A stretch of DNA of 53,146 nucleotides. It comes from an uncultured Bacteroidales bacterium. GTDB lineage: Bacteria > Bacteroidota > Bacteroidia > Bacteroidales > Paludibacteraceae. Both the position numbers and the translations under genes were made by a program. Below the pieces are notes generated by a model that saw only the letters and a program-made list of their open reading frames with translations, searched no databases and had not been told where the DNA came from. The stretch lies in contig CASDOZ010000014.1 in the NCBI GenBank assembly GCA_949282265.1, forward strand, positions 1 to 53,146, written 5' to 3'. Of this stretch, positions 24,191 to 32,080 are shown piece by piece. How positions within the stretch are numbered: position 1 is the stretch's first letter; each line of letters begins with the position of its first letter.

Positions 24191-27070
24191 ATGGAACCTT
24201 ATCTGAAACGCCTTGCACGACTGTTTATGCAACAACAGGCTGCGGAATTGCCGCACCTTACATTCGTTTTTCCGAACCGCCGTGCGGGTCTTTTTTTCCG
24301 CAAGTATCTGGGACAGGCAGCAGGAAAACCTGTTCTTGCGCCGGAAACCATCACCATAAACCAATGTTTTGAGATGCTGTCGGGCATGCAGCCAGCCGAC
24401 CATTTGGGCCTGCTGTTCAAACTGTACCGCATCTATAAAGCCGAGACCGGCACGAACGAAGCGTTCGACAAATTCGCATATTGGGGAAACATGCTGCTGT
24501 CCGATTTCGACGAGATAGACAAATATCTGATACCGGCCAAACAGCTGTTCGGCAATCTGAGCGACCTAAAACGCCTGGACAACAGCTTCGACTACCTGAC
24601 ACCGGTACAAAAAGAAGCCATAGAGCGTTTCTGGAACGGTTTCAACGCAGACGAGAAGCGCGAAAACCGCCGTAAATTCCTGCATGTGTGGCAACATCTC
24701 TACCCCGTTTACCAAACCCTGCAACAGGAAATGACAGCCGAAGGCCGTGCATACGAAGGATGCCTGCAACGCCGCGTTGCGGAAAACGCAAAGAACGGCA
24801 CCCTGGAAACCTCAACGGCCGGAAAACGGTTCGTGTTTATCGGCTTCAACGCCCTGACGCCATGCGAAACCGCCTTAATGGCATTCCTGCAAAAAAACGG
24901 CCAGGCCGATTTCTACTGGGACAACGAAGCACCCGAAACAAACGACCCGCAAAACCTGGCATCCCGGTTTATCGGAGAGAACCAGCGACGTTTCCCTTCG
25001 CTTATGGAACTACCCGCGAGCAAAGCTGATGGCTGTCCGCACGGCCGCAACGGCAATATCAACTTGATTCCCATCCCGTCGAATATCGGACAGACGACCT
25101 GCATATATAACCTGCTGCACAACCTGCATCCGGCCGGACAGCCAACCGACTGGACACGCACAGCCGTTGTGTTGCCTGACGAGAACCTGCTGATGCCCAT
25201 GCTGCACGCCATTCCCGCGCATATCGGCCAAGTGAATGTAACCATGGGATATCCGCTGAAAAACACTGCCGTTTTCGCACTGATGGAGCACTTGTACGAA
25301 TTGCAGCAGAAAATCCGTAGCGACAAGAACGGGAAAACACGTTTTTACCACAAGTGCGTGCTGAAAATACTGCAACATCCATACATGCAGGCTTTATGCC
25401 CGGAACAGGCAAACCGGCTGACAAACACAATTGTGGAACACAATTTAAGCTATATCCCACAGGAGTATTTTGCCGATGGGTCGCTGCTTGAAACCATTTT
25501 TTCCCCGCAACAGACAGCCGGAGAAGCCATTGCATACGTGCAAACCCTATTGAAAAGCCTACTGCAACAACCTTTTGAGGACAAGAACGAAAAAAACTAC
25601 ATTTACCAATACTATGCGACCGTAAACCGCACGCGCGACATACTGGAACAGCAAGATATGCCCGGAAATATCAGCGTCCAAACCTTGTTCATGCTGCTGC
25701 GCGAACTGTCCGCAAGCGTGAATATCCCGTTCTCCGGCGAACCACTTAACGGGCTGCAAATCATGGGAACATTGGAAACACGCGGTCTGGATTTCGACAA
25801 CCTCATTATCACTTCCATGAACGAGGGAAAGTTTCCCAAAAACCAAGCAGGAAACAGTTTCATTCCATACGAACTGCGCTGCGGCTTCGGCTTGCCTACA
25901 ACGGAACAGCAAAACGCCGTATTCGCCTATAATTTTTACCGGCTCATATACCGCGCAAAAAACATTTATTTCCTGTATGATACACGCACCGACGGCTTGA
26001 ACAATAACGAGCCCAGCCGTTTCATACATCAGTTACAATTCCAATACGGCTGCCAGCCGAATATCATCAACATTTCGCGACAGCCCGCCACGGAAGAAGC
26101 CCATGAAATCCAAGTGGAAAAAACCCCCGAAGTACAGGCGATGCTCGCAAACTTCACCACACAAGACAGTACATCGGGAATGCGCCACTTGTCGGCCAGC
26201 GCACTGAACACGTACCTGAATTGCCCGCTACAGTTTTACCTGCTCTACGTGAAACGTATCGGCGAAACGCCACAAGTGCGGGAAACCATCGAAGCGGACA
26301 TGTTCGGCACAATACTGCATGCCGCCATGCAGCAAATATACCTGCCATACGAAGGCAAAATCATTGAAGAAGGGACGCTGACGCGAATACTCGGCAACGA
26401 GCAAGCCATTGACCGCACAATAAACGAAACCTATACGCGCGAATACCTTGCCGACGACAGCGGGGAAACCATCATACCCGAAGGACGCGACAAACTGATT
26501 ATGGACGTCATTGGAAAATACGTGCGCCTGCTGCTCAAATACGACAGGACACTGACACCGTTTGCCTACGTGCAATCGGAATGCAAGTGCATGAACACCA
26601 TCAGTCTGGCCGACGGCCGCAAAGTGAATATCAAAGGTTTTATCGACCGCGTGGACTGCAAGGACGGCATGATACGCATTATCGATTACAAGACAGGGAA
26701 AGGCGACCTCAATTTCCGCAACATAGACAGCCTGTTCGACCGCGATAATCCGAAAAGGCCCAAATACGCTTTGCAGACCTTCCTGTACGCTTGGATGTAC
26801 CGCAGGCAACACATGCCCCAACAACCAATTGCCCCACACATATATTATTTGAAGAACATATCAACGGAAAATTTCCAGACACAGATATGCCAAAAAGAAA
26901 GCAGGATGCCGGCAGTACCCGTGAACGATTTTGAAACCTATCAGGATGACTTCCTGCAAAGGCTCACCGGATTGCTGGAAGAGATTTTCAATCCGGACAT
27001 AGCATTCACACAGTGCAACAACGCCAAGCAATGCGAGCATTGCGCTTTCCGCCCCATCTGCAACCGTTAA
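24191..27070 (+). CDS. AddB-like PD-(D/E)XK nuclease with inactivated helicase fold
   Basis: A 959-aa protein. The N-terminal part (HLTFVFPNRRAGLFFRKYL, ITINQCFEMLSG) and middle (LETRGLDFDNLIITSMNEGKFP) are the degenerate UvrD-like regions of AddB. The C-terminal nuclease has GFIDRVD then IRIIDYKTGK near residues 815-837. Cysteines occur at CPLQFYLLYV (about 677) and in the CEHCAFRPIC tail, the arrangement that holds a 4Fe-4S cluster in AddB-type nucleases. It acts in DNA end resection and recombinational repair. No addA-like partner lies in the window. The 5' end of this gene is copied at four other places nearby. Confidence 0.82.
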   Translation: MEPYLKRLARLFMQQQAAELPHLTFVFPNRRAGLFFRKYLGQAAGKPVLAPETITINQCFEMLSGMQPADHLGLLFKLYRIYKAETGTNEAFDKFAYWGNMLLSDFDEIDKYLIPAKQLFGNLSDLKRLDNSFDYLTPVQKEAIERFWNGFNADEKRENRRKFLHVWQHLYPVYQTLQQEMTAEGRAYEGCLQRRVAENAKNGTLETSTAGKRFVFIGFNALTPCETALMAFLQKNGQADFYWDNEAPETNDPQNLASRFIGENQRRFPSLMELPASKADGCPHGRNGNINLIPIPSNIGQTTCIYNLLHNLHPAGQPTDWTRTAVVLPDENLLMPMLHAIPAHIGQVNVTMGYPLKNTAVFALMEHLYELQQKIRSDKNGKTRFYHKCVLKILQHPYMQALCPEQANRLTNTIVEHNLSYIPQEYFADGSLLETIFSPQQTAGEAIAYVQTLLKSLLQQPFEDKNEKNYIYQYYATVNRTRDILEQQDMPGNISVQTLFMLLRELSASVNIPFSGEPLNGLQIMGTLETRGLDFDNLIITSMNEGKFPKNQAGNSFIPYELRCGFGLPTTEQQNAVFAYNFYRLIYRAKNIYFLYDTRTDGLNNNEPSRFIHQLQFQYGCQPNIINISRQPATEEAHEIQVEKTPEVQAMLANFTTQDSTSGMRHLSASALNTYLNCPLQFYLLYVKRIGETPQVRETIEADMFGTILHAAMQQIYLPYEGKIIEEGTLTRILGNEQAIDRTINETYTREYLADDSGETIIPEGRDKLIMDVIGKYVRLLLKYDRTLTPFAYVQSECKCMNTISLADGRKVNIKGFIDRVDCKDGMIRIIDYKTGKGDLNFRNIDSLFDRDNPKRPKYALQTFLYAWMYRRQHMPQQPIAPHIYYLKNISTENFQTQICQKESRMPAVPVNDFETYQDDFLQRLTGLLEEIFNPDIAFTQCNNAKQCEHCAFRPICNR

Positions 27071-27075
27071 AAAAA

Positions 27076-27107
27076 ATCGGGAGCATGCTTCACAGCATAC
27101 TCCCGAT
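27076..27107. terminator. Bidirectional terminator between convergent genes
   Basis: A 14-bp stem with one mismatch (ATCGGGAGCATGCT with its partner) and a 4-base loop, with an A run on the left side that serves the minus strand. It lies in the 56-base space between the addB-like and NigD-like genes. Confidence 0.75.
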
Positions 27108-27126
27108 ACATACAAAAACAACATGA

Positions 27127-27831
27127 CTAATTCAACGTAACCTCAAAACTCCGGGTGGAATATGCATCCGGCCGATAGGTTACGTATAGCGTAACACTTT
27201 CACCATCCGTGGGGAAGTAATCTGAAATATCGAACGATGACACACTGACAAAACGTTGCATATAAACCTCATCGCGGTCGTTGTGCCGGAACTCCAAATG
27301 GATTTTTCCATCATCGGTGGCTTCAGAATTATACTCGTTTTTGACAAGATTGATATAATGAGGCTCATTGCCCGTACCCATATAGCTTGCTACGACATGC
27401 AGATATTTGCCTGTTATCCAAGCTACATTCACAATAGCCGGGTCATTGCCTATGCTGTCATTCTGGGCTTCTGTTTCAACGACGAAATAAGGTTTAGTCA
27501 GGACATAATTCCCGAAATTGAACAAATAGGCAGTCATGTCATAACCAGGTTCAGCTTTCGCATCCAGATATCTGTAGAACTCGAACCAAACCCGTTTGCC
27601 AACCAATGTGTCCGAAAGAGCCTGGAAATTTTTCGGGAAAATAGTCGTACTGTCATCCTCAACAAAATAGAATTGGCCGTTATCAGCCTGTTGCACTGTT
27701 CCGACTGCAATATATGAACCGGGCTGCAAATCATCCATCCAATCATCCTGGTCTTTATTGCAAGATGTAAAAGCAAGTGCCATAACCACAAAGGCAGGCA
27801 ACCAAAATTTCAAGCATCCAATCTGTTTCAT
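27127..27831 (-). CDS. NigD-like lipoprotein
   Basis: The start at 27831 (MKQIGCLKFWLPAFV) follows a GAGG-like ribosome binding site; a TTG three codons earlier is less likely. The product is 234 aa with lipobox ALAFTSC. The N-terminal part has the family's VGTVQ..DNGQFYFVEDDSTTIFP and GKRVWFEFYRYLDAK; the C-terminal part has the beta-rich HLEFRHNDRDEVYMQRFVSVSSFDIS. NigD-like proteins are common in Bacteroidales; the name comes from a bacteriocin-linked locus, but the function is not established. It stands alone between convergent and divergent genes. Confidence 0.82.
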   Translation of the reverse strand: MKQIGCLKFWLPAFVVMALAFTSCNKDQDDWMDDLQPGSYIAVGTVQQADNGQFYFVEDDSTTIFPKNFQALSDTLVGKRVWFEFYRYLDAKAEPGYDMTAYLFNFGNYVLTKPYFVVETEAQNDSIGNDPAIVNVAWITGKYLHVVASYMGTGNEPHYINLVKNEYNSEATDDGKIHLEFRHNDRDEVYMQRFVSVSSFDISDYFPTDGESVTLYVTYRPDAYSTRSFEVTLN

Positions 27832-27957
27832 AATCCTCAATTTTAGTTTAAAACGTAGTTCTTATGCAAAGAGTATGCCAGATGCACAAAAAAAATCATT
27901 GTCAACTGTGTATAACAACGACTGTATTATCATGTCGGAAATCTGCCATATTTTTCC

Positions 27958-27965
27958 TACTTTTG
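27958..27965 (+). promoter_or_regulatory. Promoter -7 box of ribE
   Basis: TACTTTTG matches the TAnnTTTG consensus and lies 24 bases before the ribE start codon. No good TTTG -33 element is seen. The 150-base leader region shows no FMN-riboswitch-like structure. Confidence 0.45.
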
Positions 27966-27989
27966 CAACCGTAAAAAGAACCAGTCATT

Positions 27990-28589
27990 ATGTTTTCAGG
28001 AATCGTAGAAGAAGCGGCCACTGTTGTCGCGCTGAAAAAAGAACAGGAAAACCTGCATATCACCATGACGTGCAGTTTTGTCAATGAGTTGAAAATAGAC
28101 CAAAGCGTGGCGCATAACGGCGTTTGCCTGACAGTAGTCAGCAAAACCAATGACACCTATACCGTAACCGCCATCAAAGAAACACTCGACCGCACAAATC
28201 TCGGGTTGCTACAAATAGGTAGCAAAGTAAATCTGGAACGCAGCATGTTGATGAACGGCCGGCTTGACGGGCATATCGTGCAAGGCCACGTAGACCAGAC
28301 CGCCGTATGCAAAGCCATAGAAGAAACAGACGGAAGCTGGTATTACACATTTGAATATAAATTCGACGCCGAAAAGGCCAAACACGGCTACCTGACCGTA
28401 GACAAAGGTTCCATCACCGTAAACGGTGTCAGCCTGACGGTATGCAACCCAACACGCAACAGCTTCCAAGTTGCCATAATCCCCTATACGCACGAGCACA
28501 CCAATTTCCACCAAATCAAGGTCGGCAGCATCGTGAATTTGGAGTTCGACATTATCGGCAAATATGTCAGCCGCCTGGCCTTGTTGTAA
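27990..28589 (+). CDS. ribE: Riboflavin synthase, alpha chain
   Basis: A 199-aa protein of the expected length with the family N-terminus MFSGIVEE. It has two homologous barrel halves: HNGVCLTVVSK with GSKVNLERSMLMNGRLDGHIVQGHVD in the first, and VNGVSLTVCNP with IPYTHEHTNF and GSIVNLEFDIIGKYV in the second. The enzyme dismutates two 6,7-dimethyl-8-ribityllumazine molecules to riboflavin in the cytoplasm. It precedes murB by 23 bases on the same strand, so the two are probably cotranscribed although functionally unrelated. Confidence 0.95.
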   Translation: MFSGIVEEAATVVALKKEQENLHITMTCSFVNELKIDQSVAHNGVCLTVVSKTNDTYTVTAIKETLDRTNLGLLQIGSKVNLERSMLMNGRLDGHIVQGHVDQTAVCKAIEETDGSWYYTFEYKFDAEKAKHGYLTVDKGSITVNGVSLTVCNPTRNSFQVAIIPYTHEHTNFHQIKVGSIVNLEFDIIGKYVSRLALL

Positions 28590-28612
28590 AATTGTCAGCT
28601 GATTACAAATAC

Positions 28613-29623
28613 ATGATACGGGAAAACATATCGCTGTTGCCCTACAATACATTCGGGATAGATGTCAAGACGCGCTATTTTGCCACATTCGGTTCGTTGG
28701 CAGAATTGCATGGATTGTGCGGACAAGTAACGGCATCCGGCTTGCCCTATTTAATCATCGGCGGCGGCAGCAACCTGCTGTTCACACACGATTTTGATGG
28801 CTGGATTATCAAATCGGACATGCAAGACATCCGAGTGCTGGAAACCGATGCCGGCTCCTGCCTTATAGAAGTTGATGCCGGCGTCGTATGGGATGATTTC
28901 GTCGCCTATTGTGTCCAACATCAACTGTACGGGGCGGAAAACCTGTCGCTGATACCCGGCACGACAGGAGCAAGTGCCGTGCAAAACATTGGCGCCTATG
29001 GAGCGGAAGCCAAAGACATCATTGAAACAGTGAACTGCATGGAAATCAATACCGGCAACATTTTCTGCTTCCGGAACGAAGAATTGCAATACGGCTACCG
29101 CACCAGCCGGTTCAAAACGGAATGGCAGGGGCGTTTTGCCATCACATCTGTACGCTACCGCCTCAGCCGCATCCCCAAACTGAACCTGGATTACAAAGGT
29201 TTGTGCGAAGCGGTGGAACAGCAGGACAATCCTGACCGGCTAGCTGCCGTGCGCCAGGCTGTCATCTGCATACGGCGCGCCAAACTACCCGACCCAGCCG
29301 AAACCGGCAACGCCGGTAGTTTCTTCATGAACCCGGTGATTCCAAAAACTCATTTTGAACACCTGCAAGCGCAATATCCAGCCATTCCGCACTACCTTCT
29401 GCCCGACGGGCAAGTAAAAATTCCGGCGGCATGGCTGATTGAACAGTGCGGCTGGAAAGGCAAAACATTTGGCAAGGCCGGCGTGCATCCCAAACAGCCG
29501 CTCGTCCTTATCAATACGGGAGGTGCTTGTGGAACAGACATAGCCGCATTGGCCGACCGCATCATAAACGATGTGTACGGGCGATTCAACATAAAACTGC
29601 ACCCGGAAGTAATTTTTTTGTAA
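28613..29623 (+). CDS. murB: UDP-N-acetylenolpyruvoylglucosamine reductase
   Basis: The start at 28613 (MIRENISLLPYNTFGID) matches the usual murB beginning; the open frame continues upstream into ribE only by overlap. The product is 336 aa. FAD-binding segments are YLIIGGGSNLLF and LSLIPGTTGASAVQNIGAYG; the active-site region has YGYRTSRFK and AGSFFMNPVI, and the late IPAAWLIEQCGWKGK is typical of type I enzymes. It reduces UDP-GlcNAc-enolpyruvate to UDP-MurNAc for peptidoglycan synthesis in the cytoplasm. Confidence 0.95.
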   Translation: MIRENISLLPYNTFGIDVKTRYFATFGSLAELHGLCGQVTASGLPYLIIGGGSNLLFTHDFDGWIIKSDMQDIRVLETDAGSCLIEVDAGVVWDDFVAYCVQHQLYGAENLSLIPGTTGASAVQNIGAYGAEAKDIIETVNCMEINTGNIFCFRNEELQYGYRTSRFKTEWQGRFAITSVRYRLSRIPKLNLDYKGLCEAVEQQDNPDRLAAVRQAVICIRRAKLPDPAETGNAGSFFMNPVIPKTHFEHLQAQYPAIPHYLLPDGQVKIPAAWLIEQCGWKGKTFGKAGVHPKQPLVLINTGGACGTDIAALADRIINDVYGRFNIKLHPEVIFL

Positions 29624-29655
29624 ATAGCATTACCTTTGCCGCCCTGAAAAAAGAA

Positions 29656-30051
29656 ATGTTCAAAAAGCAACTACATACCCGCCAAGCCATCCGTTTCCGC
29701 GCATTCTCACGGAAACGCTATGCCGCATTCCGGTCCATGCACCGCGAAGTAACGCTCGGGCACGTAGCATCATACATTTGTGACTTGGAACTTGCCAAAT
29801 CGGGCAAACAGACCGAACGACAATACCGCCGCGCGGCATCCGTTCCCGTATCGACAGATGACGCTGTCCCGAATGAGCCGGAATATGCAGCAAACCTGCT
29901 GTCTTTGGCGAAAATGCTTCCACTGCAAACAGACTATGTTTGTGCCGCTGCGGCACAAGCCGATATACATTATCCAACCATAAGAGCGGGATTGGCGATA
30001 CTGCAACGTATCAGCCAATCCCGTTTTTTTTATCAATTCAATTTTTATTTT
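29656..30051 (+). other. Leader reading frame continuous with the TonB-receptor gene
   Basis: From ATG 29656 the frame reads MFKKQLHTRQAIRFRAFSRK, then RYAAFRSMHREVTLGHVASYI and a less ordered stretch. It continues without a stop into the receptor start at 30052. The (F/W)SRK.YA.F.S..(R/K)EV..G segment resembles conserved short leaders I recall upstream of, or at the start of, BtuB-like receptors in Bacteroidales. A -7-like TACCTTTG lies at 29631-29638. The receptor's own signal peptide begins at 30052, so this part is probably a separate leader or regulatory peptide. The two hairpins at its end could form an attenuator. Confidence 0.5.
29940..30031 (+). terminator. Hairpin pair with T-run, possible attenuator
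   Basis: The first hairpin, at 29940-29958, has an 8-bp stem (TTGTGCCG) and 3-base loop. The second, at 29987-30023, has the stem CGGGATTGGC plus GATAC with one bulged base, followed by eight T. It has the form of an intrinsic terminator but lies inside an open frame, 20 bases before the receptor start codon. Confidence 0.65.
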
Positions 30052-31965
30052 ATGAAAAAGACATTTTTTACATTATGCCTCGGGCTGGCATGTTTGCCCA
30101 TTCTTGCCGTCGAAGAAAAGGAAATGGACATCGAAGAAATCACCGTAACCGCCCAACGGGCACAAATAGCCTCCGAGTCGCTACGTGTCATAACATCGCT
30201 CACCCGCGATGACATCGAAGCCTTGCCCGTGCAGAACATCAACGAACTGTTGGACTACCTGCCGGGGATAGACATACGCCAACGCGGCAGCAACGGCGCG
30301 CAAGCCGACATTTCCATGCGCGGAGGCACATTTGACCAAGTGCTCATCCTGCTCAACGGTGTCAACATAACCGACGTGCAAAGCGGGCACCACAACCTGG
30401 ATCTGCCTATCGAACTGGGCATGATAGACCGCATAGAAATCCTGCAAGGTACAAGCATGAACCTGTTCGGATTGTCGGCATTCAGCGGTGCCATCAACAT
30501 AATCACCGGCCAAAGCAAGCCCGATGCCCCGCCCGTGCAAGCCAACGCCTCGCTCACTGCCGGACAATATGGCCTGTTCAATCCCGCCCTCGGCGGCAAA
30601 TTCAAAGCTGGTACTTGGAACATCAGCGCATCCGCATCCTACAACGAAAGCAGCGGATACACCTATAACACCGGCTATGAGTACGGAAACATTTTCATGC
30701 AGGCACGAACCGAGGAGAGCCGCAGCGGCCGCTGGAACATACAACTCGGCGGGCAGTTGAAAGAATTCGGCGCAAACGCTTTTTATTCCCTCTCCTACCC
30801 CGACCAGTTTGAAGCCACAAAAACCCTTTTGGGCTCTGTCGGCTGGGACAAGACCTTCGGCCAATGGAACATTTCCGCATCGGCCTATTTCCGCACGCAC
30901 TATGACCGCTTCGAACTTATCCACGACCTGAGCACCGCACCGGCGTGGTACACAGGCCACAATTACCATTTGAACCGCACGCTCGGCGCAAACTTGAAAG
31001 CGAGCTATTTTTCGCGCATAGGCAAAAGCACCATCGGCATTGAAGTTCGCGACGACCATATTCTAAGCACCGTGCTCGGCGATTCGCTCGACACGCCCAA
31101 GCCTGTACCGTTCACACAAGACAGCGTCATGTTCCTGTTCTCAAAAGACCGGCTGAACCTGAATTATTTTGCCGAACAGGCCTTCTATTTCGGGAATTGG
31201 GCCGCATCTGTCGGAATATCAGGAAACTATAACAACATGTTCAAACACAATTTCTGTTTCGGGGCAAACATAGGCTACCAGTTTACGCGCGAAGGCAACG
31301 TGTATGCCAACATAAACCGTTCGCTGCGCCTGCCGACCTACACCGACCTGTACTACAAAAGCGCGACCCAGATTGCCAATCCCGGACTAAAACCGGAAAC
31401 GGCACTCACCACCGAAATCGGGGCAAAATGGGCATATAAAGGCTTACGGACGCAGATATCCGCCTATTACCGCATGGGAGAAAACATTATCGACTGGATA
31501 AAACTGCCCGAAGAAGAACAATGGCGCAGCATGAACCACACACGTGTGGACGGCATGGGCGGCGAAGCCTCTGTATCCTACCGTTACGGATACTGGCTCA
31601 AAAATATCGGCGTTTCCTACTCATTCTGCCATCTGGACAAAGATGCCGGCGAATACATGTCGAAATATGCGCTGGATTATCTGAAACACAAATTGGTCTT
31701 CAGCCTGGAACACGGCATATACAAAGGTTTCGGTGCCAGCTGGCAACTCAGCTACCAGTCGCGTGTGGGCACATATACCGACCGCAGCGGCGTTACAACC
31801 GCCTACCGGCCTTTCTGGCTGCTCGATGGACGCATTTACTGGACAAACAAGCAAATCACCGTCTATGCAGAAGCCACGAACCAGACCGACTGCACTTATT
31901 ATGACTATGGCGGCATATTACAACCGCAACGGTGGGTCAAAACAGGCATACAGGTAAAACTCTGA
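30052..31965 (+). CDS. TonB-dependent outer membrane receptor, BtuB-like
   Basis: The start at 30052 (MKKTFFTLCLGLACL) gives a signal peptide and a 637-aa protein, the size of BtuB-type receptors; longer frames include the leader described separately. A TonB-box-like EEITVTAQ follows the signal, then the plug domain (LPVQNINELLDYLPGIDIRQRG, ISMRGGTFDQVLILLNGVNI, IDRIEILQG). The barrel has GLKPETALTTEIG, and the last residues (WVKTGIQVKL) are a normal outer membrane sorting end. The substrate may be cobalamin or a related compound, but no B12 riboswitch core is seen upstream. Confidence 0.88.
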   Translation: MKKTFFTLCLGLACLPILAVEEKEMDIEEITVTAQRAQIASESLRVITSLTRDDIEALPVQNINELLDYLPGIDIRQRGSNGAQADISMRGGTFDQVLILLNGVNITDVQSGHHNLDLPIELGMIDRIEILQGTSMNLFGLSAFSGAINIITGQSKPDAPPVQANASLTAGQYGLFNPALGGKFKAGTWNISASASYNESSGYTYNTGYEYGNIFMQARTEESRSGRWNIQLGGQLKEFGANAFYSLSYPDQFEATKTLLGSVGWDKTFGQWNISASAYFRTHYDRFELIHDLSTAPAWYTGHNYHLNRTLGANLKASYFSRIGKSTIGIEVRDDHILSTVLGDSLDTPKPVPFTQDSVMFLFSKDRLNLNYFAEQAFYFGNWAASVGISGNYNNMFKHNFCFGANIGYQFTREGNVYANINRSLRLPTYTDLYYKSATQIANPGLKPETALTTEIGAKWAYKGLRTQISAYYRMGENIIDWIKLPEEEQWRSMNHTRVDGMGGEASVSYRYGYWLKNIGVSYSFCHLDKDAGEYMSKYALDYLKHKLVFSLEHGIYKGFGASWQLSYQSRVGTYTDRSGVTTAYRPFWLLDGRIYWTNKQITVYAEATNQTDCTYYDYGGILQPQRWVKTGIQVKL

Positions 31966-32002
31966 ATGACAAACTTTTGTACATAAACAATCATAAAAAA
32001 AA

Positions 32003-32030
32003 TCGGTTTGCAGGAATTCCTGCAAACCGA
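32003..32030. terminator. Bidirectional terminator, perfect 28-bp palindrome
   Basis: TCGGTTTGCAGGA and its exact complement around a central AT, flanked by A runs on both sides. It lies between the convergent receptor and mannosidase genes. Confidence 0.85.
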
Positions 32031-32080
32031 AAAAACATAAAAGCAACACATTTTTAAAACGCCCATAGAATCCGAAACTA

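Noticed and set aside
30181-31059. 292-codon minus-strand frame opposite the TonB receptor
   Set aside because: Antisense to a clear receptor; Ala/Val/Cys-rich with no motifs.
30052-31965. B12 riboswitch in front of the BtuB-like receptor
   Set aside because: I looked for the conserved B12-box core in 29600-30050 and did not find it; the region is occupied by an open frame.
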